This document shows, piece by piece, positions 1-9,968 of a stretch of DNA of 64,000 bases. Positions within the stretch are counted from its first letter, which is position 1. Each line of letters starts with the position of its first letter. Location: positions 1 to 64,000 of the forward strand of contig DVJD01000108.1 of NCBI GenBank assembly GCA_018710785.1, written 5' to 3'. The stretch is from Candidatus Fimimorpha excrementavium. GTDB lineage: Bacteria; Bacillota; Clostridia; Lachnospirales; Lachnospiraceae. The position numbers and the translations under genes were made by a program. The notes under the pieces are model-generated. The model saw only the letters and a list, made by a program, of their open reading frames with translations. It made no database searches and was not told where the DNA came from.

Positions 1-123
1 GGAAGACACTTTGCAGGATTTTGAAAAACGCCGGTACTTGATTCTTTCAGCCCTTCGGGCGCAAAAGAATCTTAGTACCGCTGCGTTTTTCACTAAGTGA
101 GAGCGGTCCAGCAAAGTGTCTTC
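1..123. repeat. Long imperfect inverted repeat / large hairpin at window edge
   Basis: Outer arms ggaagacactttgcagg / ccagcaaagtgtcttcc, inner arms aaaacgc..ggtact..attctttt / aaaagaat..agtacc..gcgttttt, apical gcccttcgggc. Confidence 0.75.
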
Positions 124-249
124 CACCTCTCTCTGGCGTCCGGTTCACAGATTGTTCATTCATGCGTTTGTCCTGATATTAATAGGAAAGTTACTTTACA
201 GAATTAAAAAAACATAGCATAATAGAAGAAAAGCCCAGGAGGTAACAGT

Positions 250-1197
250 ATGGAGGATAAGCGAAAGATAGCATGGGCGATGCTGGATGAAATGAATCAG
301 GTGATTCTTGGAAAAAAGCAGTTCACCTTTCAGGTACTGGCAGCTTTGCTGGCAGATGGCCATATTTTGCTGGAGGATATTCCGGGCGTGGGAAAGACCA
401 CTTTGGCTCTGGCGGTGTCCCGGATGATGGGATTTTCATGGAAACGGGTGCAGTTTACCCCGGACGTTCTTCCTTCCGATTTAACCGGATTCACCATATA
501 TCGGCGGGATATTCAGCAGTTTATTTATCAGCCGGGAGTGGTATTCTGTAATTTGCTGCTGGCGGATGAAATCAACCGCACTTCTCCCAAAACCCAGTCA
601 GCTCTTCTGGAGGTAATGGAGGAGCGCCAGGTGACGGTGGACGGGGAGACAAGAGAGGTCCCTTCTCCGTTTTTTGTCATCGCCACGCAAAATCCGGCGG
701 GTACCACGGGAACACAGAGACTGCCCGAAGCACAGATGGACCGTTTTTTGGTCTCTTTGACCATTGGATATCCTGATACGGCCAGTGAGATTTTGATGGC
801 AAAAGAAGTAAATGCCGGAAAAAGGGCGGATCGGACCAGTGTGATGATGAATGCAGATCTGGTACAGGAAATTCAGAAAGAAGTGGAAAATGTGTACATC
901 CATGACCGAATTTATGAGTATATGGTGAATCTGATCAATGCCACAAGAAACCATCCGGATCTGGGGCTGGGAGCCAGCCCGCGGGGGACGATTGCACTTG
1001 TGAGAATGTCCAGAGCGGCTGCATGGCTGGCCGGCCAGGATTTTGTTTCTACGCTGGATGTGAGCGGCCAGTTTCTGGCGGTGACCAGACACCGGGTATT
1101 ATTGAGCAGAAAGGCGGAAATGGAGGAGAAGAAGAAAGAAGATATTCTGCAGGAAGTATTGGATTCTGTTGAAAAGCCATCATTTAGAAAGACGTGA
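250..1197 (+). CDS. MoxR-family AAA+ ATPase
   Basis: Walker A GVGKTT, LLADEINRTSPKTQSALLEVMEE, ATQNP motifs. Confidence 0.95.
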   Translation: MEDKRKIAWAMLDEMNQVILGKKQFTFQVLAALLADGHILLEDIPGVGKTTLALAVSRMMGFSWKRVQFTPDVLPSDLTGFTIYRRDIQQFIYQPGVVFCNLLLADEINRTSPKTQSALLEVMEERQVTVDGETREVPSPFFVIATQNPAGTTGTQRLPEAQMDRFLVSLTIGYPDTASEILMAKEVNAGKRADRTSVMMNADLVQEIQKEVENVYIHDRIYEYMVNLINATRNHPDLGLGASPRGTIALVRMSRAAAWLAGQDFVSTLDVSGQFLAVTRHRVLLSRKAEMEEKKKEDILQEVLDSVEKPSFRKT

Positions 1198-1200
1198 TAT

Positions 1201-2280
1201 ATGAAAAAAATAGTATGTATTGTGGGATGGTGTCTCCTTTTCTATGCCGCCGGAGCGTTTCAGCAGGAAGCGGTGCTGGCAGCAGTGCTGGCAGTCGGGA
1301 TATTGGGAATTTTACTGTTTTTGCTGTCCCGGTATCAGGCAGCTTCCATACGGGCGAATATCGTGATGGAAAGAACTTCCGGCAGAAAAGGGGAGTTGTT
1401 TAATGGAAAAGTTTGTCTGGAAAACGGTTCTGTCATGCCAGTGTCCCATTGCTTAATTCGGCTGGAATACGGTCATGAACAGTACGGAAAAAAGGAAATA
1501 CGGAATATGGAAGGAATGCTGAAAGGAAAGGGCAAAGCGGAGGTTTCGTTTTCCATTCAGCCCATGTATGCCGGTACGGCGCTCGTACGTATTTCTTCCA
1601 TAAAGGCATGGGATCTTTTGGGACTGTTCTGCGGTAAAAAGAGGATTCAGACACAGGAGCAGATCGTTGTATTTCCCAATGATTCCTGTATGAAAATCAA
1701 GGAAGAGAAGATGCTGACTGGACAGGGACGGGAAATAGATAAGGCAGGAAATATTCCGCCGGATGTTTTCCAGATTCATCCGTACCAGCCGGGAGAACCG
1801 CTGCGGGCGGTTCATTGGAAACTGACAGCAAGGCTGGACGATATGATGAGCCGCCAGTACAGCGACGAGGCGCAGTCTCTTCCCATTTTATATTTTCAGA
1901 GGGGAAAAATAGAAGGAATGAATCTGGAACGGATGGATGCCTATTGGGAAGTGGCGGCGGCGCTCTCAAAGGGACTTCTATATGCCGGGATTCCCCATGC
2001 AGTGGTTTGGAATGAACGGGAAGAGCTGTTTCACAGAATGGAGGTTCATACGGATAAAGACTTTGTGCTGACACTAAAGGAAGCAATGCAGTACAGCAGA
2101 GAAACGGAAGCGGATCGGCAGTCATGGCTGTATGAGAGACTTCGAAAAGAAAACGGGGAAACGGTCCCTCTGGTCATCATTGATCAAATGCTGCGGGTTT
2201 ATAAAGATGGAGAACTGATTGTGCAGTTTTCCTGGGAACGATATCGTCAGGAGATAGAAAAGAGGTGGGTTTCTGTTTGA
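1201..2280 (+). CDS. DUF58 domain-containing protein
   Basis: Two N-terminal hydrophobic segments; YQPGEPLRAVHWKLTARLDDMMSRQY DUF58 motif; next to MoxR. Confidence 0.9.
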   Translation: MKKIVCIVGWCLLFYAAGAFQQEAVLAAVLAVGILGILLFLLSRYQAASIRANIVMERTSGRKGELFNGKVCLENGSVMPVSHCLIRLEYGHEQYGKKEIRNMEGMLKGKGKAEVSFSIQPMYAGTALVRISSIKAWDLLGLFCGKKRIQTQEQIVVFPNDSCMKIKEEKMLTGQGREIDKAGNIPPDVFQIHPYQPGEPLRAVHWKLTARLDDMMSRQYSDEAQSLPILYFQRGKIEGMNLERMDAYWEVAAALSKGLLYAGIPHAVVWNEREELFHRMEVHTDKDFVLTLKEAMQYSRETEADRQSWLYERLRKENGETVPLVIIDQMLRVYKDGELIVQFSWERYRQEIEKRWVSV

Positions 2281-4610
2281 AAAATGAGAAAACAACCAGG
2301 GAGAAGCCCGGGATCCTATTTCAAAGCAGGGATTATCAGTGGACGGACAAAAAGGGAAACGCCATTGGGAGAATATTGGGAACCTATCTGTGCTATCTCA
2401 GCGGAGTATATGGAATACTGGCAGCAGCAACCATACTGGGAAAACTGAAATATGAAGAAATCATCGTGTATATTGCCGTATTTGTCATCGCCAGCATTCT
2501 TTGGGGATGGCTGTATGTAATTCGGGGCAGCCATCTGCTGATATGGTTCCTGGCATTTGGCATGACGGCAGCGGCTGTGTGGTTTCAAAGAGAATTTTTG
2601 CTGGGATTATGGGAGTCAGTCAATCAAGATAAATATGTGCTCTCAAGGCTGACAAGGCAGCAGGAGACCGTGTTTACAGTCGGGTTTATGGCCTGGGGAG
2701 CACTGCTTTTATATGAACTGACATTTCACATTCGATGCGGCATTTTGACTGTCTTGGGCATAGTGGGGGCAGTTGGCACTCAGATCTATCAGAAACTGCC
2801 GGTGCCCATGTATGAAATAGGATTTTTTCTGTTTTACCAAAGTGCAGCCTTTCTTCTCCATTATCAGTGGGCAGTGGGGAGACGCTCCCGTTATGCCGCA
2901 CTTAGAAAAAGTGATCCGGGACACGGACTTTTGCTTCTGGAGGGGGCTGTGGCATTGCTGCTTTTGGCCGGATCCTTTCTGGCATCCAGTCCGCTGCAGC
3001 CGACTTTGTTTCAGCTTCCGCTGGATGTAGAGCAATCCATTTCCAAAGGACTGTCGGATTTGTTTTGGAATGATGCGGAAGATGGTACGGTTAATAGAGG
3101 GAATCTTCGGGGAATAGACCGGGAACGCCTGCGGGTGACTTTGCCGGAACAGCCGGAAGAAGCCTTTTATCTGAAGGGCTTTACCGGGGGAGAATATACG
3201 GGCGATGGATGGGAAGAGGCGGATGAAAGCGCCTTTTACGCCAGCCTGGCCGGATCGGAAGACTTTCAGGGATACAGCACAGAGGATGTGACGGAGTTTT
3301 ATGAGGAATATACCTACCAGACGGCGGAAGATTTGCTGGGGGAGCTGGAAGTTGTCCCTCACATGGTGGAGACAGAAGAAATCGGGGGAGATCACAGATA
3401 TGAGCCGTATCTGTCCAGACAGACGGGGCAGGAGGAGCGGACCTATATCTTTGAGACATATCCCCAGCCGTGGATGGACAATATGGTATATTATACGGAT
3501 ATCGTAACGAATGGGTATAGTATGCTTTACTCCGGGACTTATGCTGCTGATATATATGAAGCTTATGCCGCAGACACATACACCCGTCTGCCTGCGGACG
3601 GATTATCCAGGCTGCGCAGTCTCTGTGGAAGCCATCCGGCAGAGACGAGGGATGCGATCACAAATCAGATCCTGGCGCTTCTGCGTCAGAATGCGGAATA
3701 TACCATCACGCCCGGAGAAATTCCGGCAGGGGAAGATGTGGCAGAATACTTCCTGTTTGACAGAAAGGCGGGATACTGTCAGCATTTTGCGACAGCGGCG
3801 GTTCTCATGTACCGCATGTATGGGATTCCTGCCAGATATGCCACCGGCTTTATCGCTTCCCCGGATTCCTTTACTCAGGCAGAAGACGGAACCTGGAATG
3901 CGGTTTTAAACGGGGGACAGGCCCACGCTTGGGCAGAAATCTATGTGGACTATATCGGCTGGGTTCCGGTGGAGACCACACCGCCCGGCAGTGTAATCGG
4001 AACAGAAAACGTCGGATATGGCCCAATGGAAGAACGAACGGAGGCAGCGGCGGCAGAAACGGAAACGGCTGAGACACCTACGGAACCGGAGACGGAGGCG
4101 ACCGAACCCAGGCCGACGGAGGCAGCGTCCACGGAAATCAGGGAAGAAAACCAGTATGGCGGAGAGGGGGCCTCTTCCCTTGAGACATATCTGATGACCC
4201 TTGTAAAGGGGGTTCTGATCCTTGGGGGAGCGGCTGTTCTGGCTCTGGCTGGGATACAAGGCATATCGGTCTATCGACAGCGGAGACTGGAAAAAAACCG
4301 GCAGTCCTCGGCCTCCAGGCTTCTGTGGCGTATGGTGGAAATGATGCACCTGATTGGAAAACTGAAAGAATATCGGGGAGATGAGGAGGATTTTCCCCAT
4401 GCGCTGGCAAAAGAAGTTTCGGGTGTTTCGGAAGAAGAAGTCCGGCATTTGGTCGGTTTGGCCATGCAGGAAAACTTTGGAAAAAATGCTGTGCCGAAGC
4501 AAGAGAGAAAATCAGCTGTGAGTACCTACAGAAAAGTCGCACGATACGTTTATGCAGCACTGGGGCCGATCAGACGGCTGTATTTTGGATATGTGAAAGT
4601 ATACGATTAG
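2265..4610 (+). CDS. Transglutaminase-like domain membrane protein
   Basis: Multiple TM segments, AGYCQHFATAAVLMYRMYGIPARYATGF ... HAWAEIYVDYIGWVPVETTP transglutaminase core; acidic linker then TM. Confidence 0.92.
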   Translation: MGFCLKNEKTTREKPGILFQSRDYQWTDKKGNAIGRILGTYLCYLSGVYGILAAATILGKLKYEEIIVYIAVFVIASILWGWLYVIRGSHLLIWFLAFGMTAAAVWFQREFLLGLWESVNQDKYVLSRLTRQQETVFTVGFMAWGALLLYELTFHIRCGILTVLGIVGAVGTQIYQKLPVPMYEIGFFLFYQSAAFLLHYQWAVGRRSRYAALRKSDPGHGLLLLEGAVALLLLAGSFLASSPLQPTLFQLPLDVEQSISKGLSDLFWNDAEDGTVNRGNLRGIDRERLRVTLPEQPEEAFYLKGFTGGEYTGDGWEEADESAFYASLAGSEDFQGYSTEDVTEFYEEYTYQTAEDLLGELEVVPHMVETEEIGGDHRYEPYLSRQTGQEERTYIFETYPQPWMDNMVYYTDIVTNGYSMLYSGTYAADIYEAYAADTYTRLPADGLSRLRSLCGSHPAETRDAITNQILALLRQNAEYTITPGEIPAGEDVAEYFLFDRKAGYCQHFATAAVLMYRMYGIPARYATGFIASPDSFTQAEDGTWNAVLNGGQAHAWAEIYVDYIGWVPVETTPPGSVIGTENVGYGPMEERTEAAAAETETAETPTEPETEATEPRPTEAASTEIREENQYGGEGASSLETYLMTLVKGVLILGGAAVLALAGIQGISVYRQRRLEKNRQSSASRLLWRMVEMMHLIGKLKEYRGDEEDFPHALAKEVSGVSEEEVRHLVGLAMQENFGKNAVPKQERKSAVSTYRKVARYVYAALGPIRRLYFGYVKVYD

Positions 4611-4617
4611 TCAAAAG

Positions 4618-4654
4618 AAAAGAGGGTGCTGCGAAATTCGCATCACCCTCTTTT
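4618..4654. terminator. Bidirectional hairpin terminator (short member of a repeated family)
   Basis: aaaagagggtgctgcgaaattcgcatcaccctctttt, between convergent genes. Confidence 0.85.
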
Positions 4655-4676
4655 GAATAAAAAGAATGGGAGTCAA

Positions 4677-5495
4677 TTACGGATTCAAATCAATTCCCTG
4701 AAACCAGTCGGCGCAAAATTCCTCAATTTTACCCTCATCGCAAGCTTTGGCAAGTTTGGGATCGATGGGAAGCTTGGCGAGAACCGGTATCTGATACTGC
4801 TCTGCGATGGAATCGATATGGCTTTCTCCAAAGACGGAAATTTTTTTATGACAGTCCGGACATTCCAGGTAACTCATATTTTCCACGAGCCCGAGAATGG
4901 GAATGTTCATCTGCTTTGCCATATTCACTGCCTTGGATACGATCATGGAAACGAGTTCCTGGGGGGATGTGACCACGATGATGCCATCTAAGGGGATGGA
5001 CTGGAAAACAGTGAGAGGCACATCACCGGTTCCGGGAGGCATGTCCACAAACATATAATCCACATCGCCCCAAACCACATCGGTCCAGAATTGTTTTACC
5101 ATACCAGCCAGAATCGGTCCTCTCCAGATGACAGGCACTTCTTCATTTTCCAGAAGAAGATTGACGGACATCACTTTTGTGCCATCGGAAGAAACGGCCG
5201 GATTCAGGCCGTCCTGGGAAGCAGTGGCGAGGCCATGGATTCCAAAAACCTTCGGAATGGATGGTCCGGTGATATCCGCATCCAAAATAGCAGTACGAAA
5301 TCCTTTTCTGCGGTACATGACTGCCATCATGGAAGTCACCAGGGATTTTCCAACGCCTCCTTTTCCGCTCACGATACCGATCACTTTATGGATATTGCTG
5401 GCAGCATTTGGCTTGTCAAACGTCGGTGCTGCCGTTCTTTGATCACATGTCTGCCCGCAGGAAGAGCAGTCATGGCTGCAACTTTGTTCACTCAT
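4677..5495 (-). CDS. Mrp/NBP35-family P-loop ATPase
   Basis: GKGGVGKSLVTSMMA, MFVDMPPGTGDVPLT, ENMSYLECPDC; N-terminal Cys-rich CSHDCSSCGQTC; start placed at MSEQSCSH. Confidence 0.93.
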   Translation of the reverse strand: MSEQSCSHDCSSCGQTCDQRTAAPTFDKPNAASNIHKVIGIVSGKGGVGKSLVTSMMAVMYRRKGFRTAILDADITGPSIPKVFGIHGLATASQDGLNPAVSSDGTKVMSVNLLLENEEVPVIWRGPILAGMVKQFWTDVVWGDVDYMFVDMPPGTGDVPLTVFQSIPLDGIIVVTSPQELVSMIVSKAVNMAKQMNIPILGLVENMSYLECPDCHKKISVFGESHIDSIAEQYQIPVLAKLPIDPKLAKACDEGKIEEFCADWFQGIDLNP

Positions 5496-5582
5496 ATTGA
5501 TTCGACCTCCTGTTTGTGTCATGCGGATCTTCACACTCCGCGCACTGGTTCCATTATAGTATGGAACATATGGATTTGCAAG

Positions 5583-5626
5583 GTGAAAATACTCGCCAGA
5601 CTTGCTGAAAATACTCGCCAGACTGG
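5583..5626. repeat. Two tandem copies of a 22-nt repeat
   Basis: tgaaaatactcgccagacttgc / tgaaaatactcgccagactggc. Confidence 0.85.
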
Positions 5627-5787
5627 CTGACTTATGGTATACTAGCCGTAAAGCGGCTAGTATCGCCGACAGTCGCCAAATGAACATAAATGTTCGCTTG
5701 GCTCGCTGCTTTGTGGTATAATGAAGTCATCGAAGCAGAGCGAACGATCCGCTTTGACTGTGTAGGATTAAAAGGAGGGACTTGAAT

Positions 5788-6435
5788 ATGTTAGTAAAAG
5801 CGATTATGATTCCATTTTCCCAGTTACAGTGTCTATCTGTGGATGATACATTGGATTTAGCCATCAGAAAAATTGAGAATAACCGTCTTTTGTCTTTGCC
5901 GGTTGTGGATAAGAAGACGTTTGTGGGAATCCTTTCAAAACAATATGTGTTTGAAATGTACTTTAAAGAATTCTCAGAAATGCCAAAGGAAGAATATCTG
6001 CAGAAGAAAGTGGAAGAAATGATTAAAACGGTGATCGACCCGATCCGTGAGGACTGTACGATTGAAGAGGCAGCAGCGATTTTTATCAATTCCAAGATTC
6101 GTTTTATCCCCATTACAAATGAGAAGGGAGAACTTCTGGGGATTGTAACACAGCAGGCGATTTTCAAAGAGTATCAGAAAATTTTCGGGGAAGGATATAA
6201 TCCGCTGACGATCTATACCTATAATGCAAGAGGTGTATTGGCTAACATATCTGAGATTATCGCCAAAGATAAGGGAAATATACGAAATATTGTTTTGCGC
6301 GATACCGATGTGATGGGACTGCAGGAAGTGAATATGCGAATTGAGTGCGATAACTTCGAAAAAATTGTACATGATTTAAAGAAGAATGATTTTAATGTCC
6401 ATTTACAGGGAAGTGAAAGTTCGAAGATGAAATAA
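5788..6435 (+). CDS. CBS-domain protein with C-terminal ACT-like region
   Basis: Two CBS-like repeats (LLSLPVVDKKTFVGILS; IRFIPITNEKGELLGIVT) then GVLANISEIIAKDKGNIRNIVL ACT-like. Confidence 0.85.
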   Translation: MLVKAIMIPFSQLQCLSVDDTLDLAIRKIENNRLLSLPVVDKKTFVGILSKQYVFEMYFKEFSEMPKEEYLQKKVEEMIKTVIDPIREDCTIEEAAAIFINSKIRFIPITNEKGELLGIVTQQAIFKEYQKIFGEGYNPLTIYTYNARGVLANISEIIAKDKGNIRNIVLRDTDVMGLQEVNMRIECDNFEKIVHDLKKNDFNVHLQGSESSKMK

Positions 6436-6471
6436 GGACTCCGTCGGGGAGCCAGACTTTTGCTGGAGCAA

Positions 6472-7794
6472 TCAGCCATGGTAGGCAGACTGCCAAATTT
6501 GATAAAGAATCTGGCATCCGGGAAGAAAGTCCGATGTGGGGGAAGAAGAGCAGGATAAAATTAAGTCCAGCTCTTCTTTCTTTTCCGGCAGAATACCAAC
6601 ACGGATGCCATGCTGCAATGCCAGTTTTTGAAAGGCTTTGCCGGATAAAGGACAGGGAAGCGTCAGGGCAAGGCTGATACCGGCAGATCCGATGCGGATT
6701 TTGGCATCCTCTCCGAAAACGGTGCGGACCGCGCGATGCAGTTCCTTTAGCTTCCCGGAGTACAGACGGCGCAGTCTTCTGGTTTGGGCAACAAGGTGGC
6801 CGTCGCGTATGAACTGGCAGAGAGCGATCTGCTCCATTTTGGATGCGGTTTGATTATAACGGTCGGCGTGAAGACGGTACTGCCCCGACAATTCAGGGGG
6901 AAGTACCATGAAGCTTAAACGGATGGAGGGCAGAAGAAGGCGGGAAAAAGAACCGAGGTATACGACCCCCTGGCCGCCCGCCAGACTTTGAAGAGACGGG
7001 GTGGGGCGCTGCATATAGACAAATTCATTTTCATAATCATCTTCCAGGATAATACTTCCTTGTTCTGACGCATGACGGATTAATTCCATTCGGCGGGATG
7101 TGGGCATGATTTCTCCCCATTTTGTCATATGAGCCGGGGAGACATAGATGATTTCACTGTCTTTATCCCGATAGTGAATGGTAAAACCATGGTCTTCAAA
7201 GATGGAGATTCCCTGCAAAAAGGAGGGATTGGGAAAGGACACGGTCTTTCTGTCCGAAAACAGCGGGCACAAAATATGGAGCAGGCTCTGGATTCCGGCT
7301 CCGATCACGATATCATCCGGGGAGCAAAGGACGTTTCGGCGTTCATGGATATAGGAAGAGAGGACTTCGCGAAGTTCCAGTTCCCCCTGCGGCTCTCCAT
7401 AACTGAGAAGACGCTCATCCTGGCGGAGAGCATTTTTAATGTAGCGGCGCCAGATATCAAAATGAAAGCTTTCCTTATCTACCCCGGAAGAAGCAAAGTC
7501 ATAGCGGATGGGTGGTTCAGACTTTTTGGGAGAAGGGACAGGAGCCGTCTGCTTTTTAGCGATATCCGTGATATAGTATCCGCTTTGTGCCCGGGAAATG
7601 ATATAGCCGTCTGCGGCCAGCAAAAGATACGCTGTCTCCACGGAGGTTCGGCTGATCTGCAGCTCGGCGGCACATCTGCGCAGCGAGGGCATTTTAGCCC
7701 CGGGTTTTAATTTTCCTGACAGGATCAGATCCTTGTAATAGTGATAAACACGCATATATAAATGATTATTTTTATTATCCAGTTCCAGTGCCAT
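6472..7794 (-). CDS. MocR/PdxR-type transcriptional regulator (GntR HTH + aminotransferase-like domain)
   Basis: N-term wHTH GAKMPSLRRCAAELQISRTSVETAYLLL; PLP-fold region; start at MALELDNK. Confidence 0.9.
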   Translation of the reverse strand: MALELDNKNNHLYMRVYHYYKDLILSGKLKPGAKMPSLRRCAAELQISRTSVETAYLLLAADGYIISRAQSGYYITDIAKKQTAPVPSPKKSEPPIRYDFASSGVDKESFHFDIWRRYIKNALRQDERLLSYGEPQGELELREVLSSYIHERRNVLCSPDDIVIGAGIQSLLHILCPLFSDRKTVSFPNPSFLQGISIFEDHGFTIHYRDKDSEIIYVSPAHMTKWGEIMPTSRRMELIRHASEQGSIILEDDYENEFVYMQRPTPSLQSLAGGQGVVYLGSFSRLLLPSIRLSFMVLPPELSGQYRLHADRYNQTASKMEQIALCQFIRDGHLVAQTRRLRRLYSGKLKELHRAVRTVFGEDAKIRIGSAGISLALTLPCPLSGKAFQKLALQHGIRVGILPEKKEELDLILSCSSSPTSDFLPGCQILYQIWQSAYHG

Positions 7795-7907
7795 GGTCAG
7801 CCTCCCGTATTCTTCCGCTGATATTGAGAATGACCTCTTTTCTTTGCGGGTATTCAGTGGTATTCTAATAAATGGTGAAAAAAAATGCAAGAGGTGGAGG
7901 AAAAACA

Positions 7908-8771
7908 GTGAAAAAAATTGCAGTATTACAGGACCTGTCAGGACTTGGCAGGTGTTCCTTAACGGCAGCCATCCCGGTGATATCCGTCATGGGAGTGCAG
8001 GCATGTCCCCTGCCGACGGCCATATTAAGCAATCAGACAGGATATCCCAGTTTCTATTGTGAGGATTATACGAATAAAATTCAGTATTTTATCAGGGAGT
8101 GGAAAAAGCTTCAAATGGAACCGGATGGAATTTACACCGGTTTTTTGGCGGGAGAGCGGCAAGCGGAGGAAATTTTGAAATTTGTACATGCGTTTCGAAA
8201 CAAAGAAACGAAAGTGATTGTAGATCCCGTGATGGGGGATGGCGGAAAAAAATATGATTTTTTTACGGAGCACCTGTTGGAACAAATGAAAATGCTGGTT
8301 TCAGAGGCTGATATGATTACGCCCAATATCACAGAGGCACTGATTCTGTGCGGAGATGACTTGGAAGCTTCTTATCACAAACTGGAGATGCTGGACACAA
8401 AACCGGAAGCGTATCAAAGGGCAGTGGAAGAGGTTGGTAATTCGCTGAAAAATCGGTTCGGACTGGAAGCGGTTGTCATCACAGGAAATCATTATCAGAA
8501 CGGGACAGAAAATATGGTTGGAAATCTGATTATCCAGGGGCAGAAAAAGGATTGGGTAGAATCCTCAAAAGTAGGGGGAAGTTATTCCGGGACCGGGGAT
8601 TTGTTTGCCTCTGTCCTGAGTGCAGGACTGGTGAAAGGGGAATCTCTGCGAATATGTGCCGAAAAAGCAGTACGTATGCTGCGCGCTGCCATCGGTGATG
8701 CGGTGAAATCCGGAAGTGACCGGAATGACGGAGTAGAATTTGAAAAATATCTTTCGTATTTATGGGATTAG
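7908..8771 (+). CDS. pdxY: Pyridoxamine/pyridoxal kinase
   Basis: IAVLQDLSGLGRCSLTAAIPVIS, VDPVMGDGGKKY, GSYSGTGDLFASVL; probable GTG start after aggtggagg; divergent from MocR regulator. Confidence 0.85.
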   Translation: MKKIAVLQDLSGLGRCSLTAAIPVISVMGVQACPLPTAILSNQTGYPSFYCEDYTNKIQYFIREWKKLQMEPDGIYTGFLAGERQAEEILKFVHAFRNKETKVIVDPVMGDGGKKYDFFTEHLLEQMKMLVSEADMITPNITEALILCGDDLEASYHKLEMLDTKPEAYQRAVEEVGNSLKNRFGLEAVVITGNHYQNGTENMVGNLIIQGQKKDWVESSKVGGSYSGTGDLFASVLSAGLVKGESLRICAEKAVRMLRAAIGDAVKSGSDRNDGVEFEKYLSYLWD

Positions 8772-8777
8772 GGGCTT

Positions 8778-9140
8778 CTATAGCCCCTTTTCCTTTTCAC
8801 TAAGAAAATCAATCATGTCATAAATGCTGTGTCTGCTTTGTGTGCTCAGAAAAGAAAGCTTCTTCACATGTGCAATGGCATCTGTGTCGCGAAATAATTC
8901 GTTCAAAAAATCCATATTCGATTCCATCGTATTTTCCCATCCCATTAGGTAAGCCGGTGTCGTATTCAGCGCTTTTGCAATCGGTAAAAGTACAGTGGTC
9001 GGCAGATTTTCAATGTTTCCGTTTTCATAGCGGTATACTGTGGCACGGTTCTTGCCAAGCAGTCGGGCGAGTTCCTCAACGGATAGATTCAATTCTTTTC
9101 TTCGTTTTCGAATTCTGTTACCCATGGTCATCGGTTTCAC
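8778..9140 (-). CDS. XRE-family helix-turn-helix regulator
   Basis: NRIRKRRKELNLSVEELARLLGKNRATVYRYENGNIENLPTTVLLPIAKAL. Confidence 0.9.
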   Translation of the reverse strand: MKPMTMGNRIRKRRKELNLSVEELARLLGKNRATVYRYENGNIENLPTTVLLPIAKALNTTPAYLMGWENTMESNMDFLNELFRDTDAIAHVKKLSFLSTQSRHSIYDMIDFLSEKEKGL

Positions 9141-9296
9141 CTCCTTGGTAGAAGAATCATTTTTATGATATCACATTTTCAATGCGGAGACAATGGAAAA
9201 AACGAAAAACGACAATATATATTTTGAAGATATAGATATATAGAATATAAGCATATAAAAGTATGGTGGGTTTGACGGGGCGGAAAGGTCAGGGAA

Positions 9297-9340
9297 AACT
9301 CCCCGCCGCATAAACAGTGAGGAAAGCGCAGCGGGGAGTT
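9297..9340 (-). terminator. Terminator of cotJ operon (minus strand)
   Basis: Stem aactccccgcYgc / gcRgcggggagtt followed on the minus strand by tttt. Confidence 0.7.
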
Positions 9341-9359
9341 ATGGGGATCAAAGGCCGCA

Positions 9360-9968
9360 TTAACACGATGACCTTTTATCAAAGGCGGGATTGTAAGCAT
9401 AGAAATTTTTGGAATTCAGGTGATCCTGGGCGATTCCAAGTGCCTCGCCAAACCGCTGGAAGTGTACGATTTCCCGGGTACGGAGGAAACGGATGGGATC
9501 ACAGACTTCCGGGTCTTTTACAAGGCGCAGGATATTATCATACGTAGTTCGGGCCTTCTGCTCGGCAGCCATGTTTTCCATTAAATCAGTGATTACATCC
9601 CCCTTGGACTGGAATTCACAGGCATTGAATGGAATTCCGCCCGCAGCCTGCGGCCATAAGGCCAGGGTATGGTCCACATAATACTTATCAAAGCCAGAGG
9701 CTTTGATTTCCTCTGGAGTCAAATCTTTTGTCAGCTGGTAGACAATGGTACAGATTATTTCCATGTGGGCCAGTTCTTCTGTCCCGATATCTGTTAACAA
9801 AGCCTGACATTCCTTATAAGGCATGGTATATCTTTGAGAAAGATAGCGCATGGAGGCAGAGAGTTCACCGTCTGGTCCGCCGAATTGGCTTAAGATTACT
9901 TGAGCAATCTGAGGATTGCACTGTGTGATTTTTACCGGATATTGCAGTCGCTTTTCATAATTCCACAT
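9360..9968 (-). CDS. cotJC: Spore coat protein CotJC (manganese-catalase family)
   Basis: MWNYEKRLQYPVKI...AQVILSQFGGPDGELSASMRYLSQRY; downstream of CotJA/CotJB. Confidence 0.92.
   Translation of the reverse strand: MWNYEKRLQYPVKITQCNPQIAQVILSQFGGPDGELSASMRYLSQRYTMPYKECQALLTDIGTEELAHMEIICTIVYQLTKDLTPEEIKASGFDKYYVDHTLALWPQAAGGIPFNACEFQSKGDVITDLMENMAAEQKARTTYDNILRLVKDPEVCDPIRFLRTREIVHFQRFGEALGIAQDHLNSKNFYAYNPAFDKRSSC

Noticed and set aside
5583-5626. Short tandem repeats considered as CRISPR (also 62617-62678)
   Set aside because: No unique spacers between copies and no cas genes.
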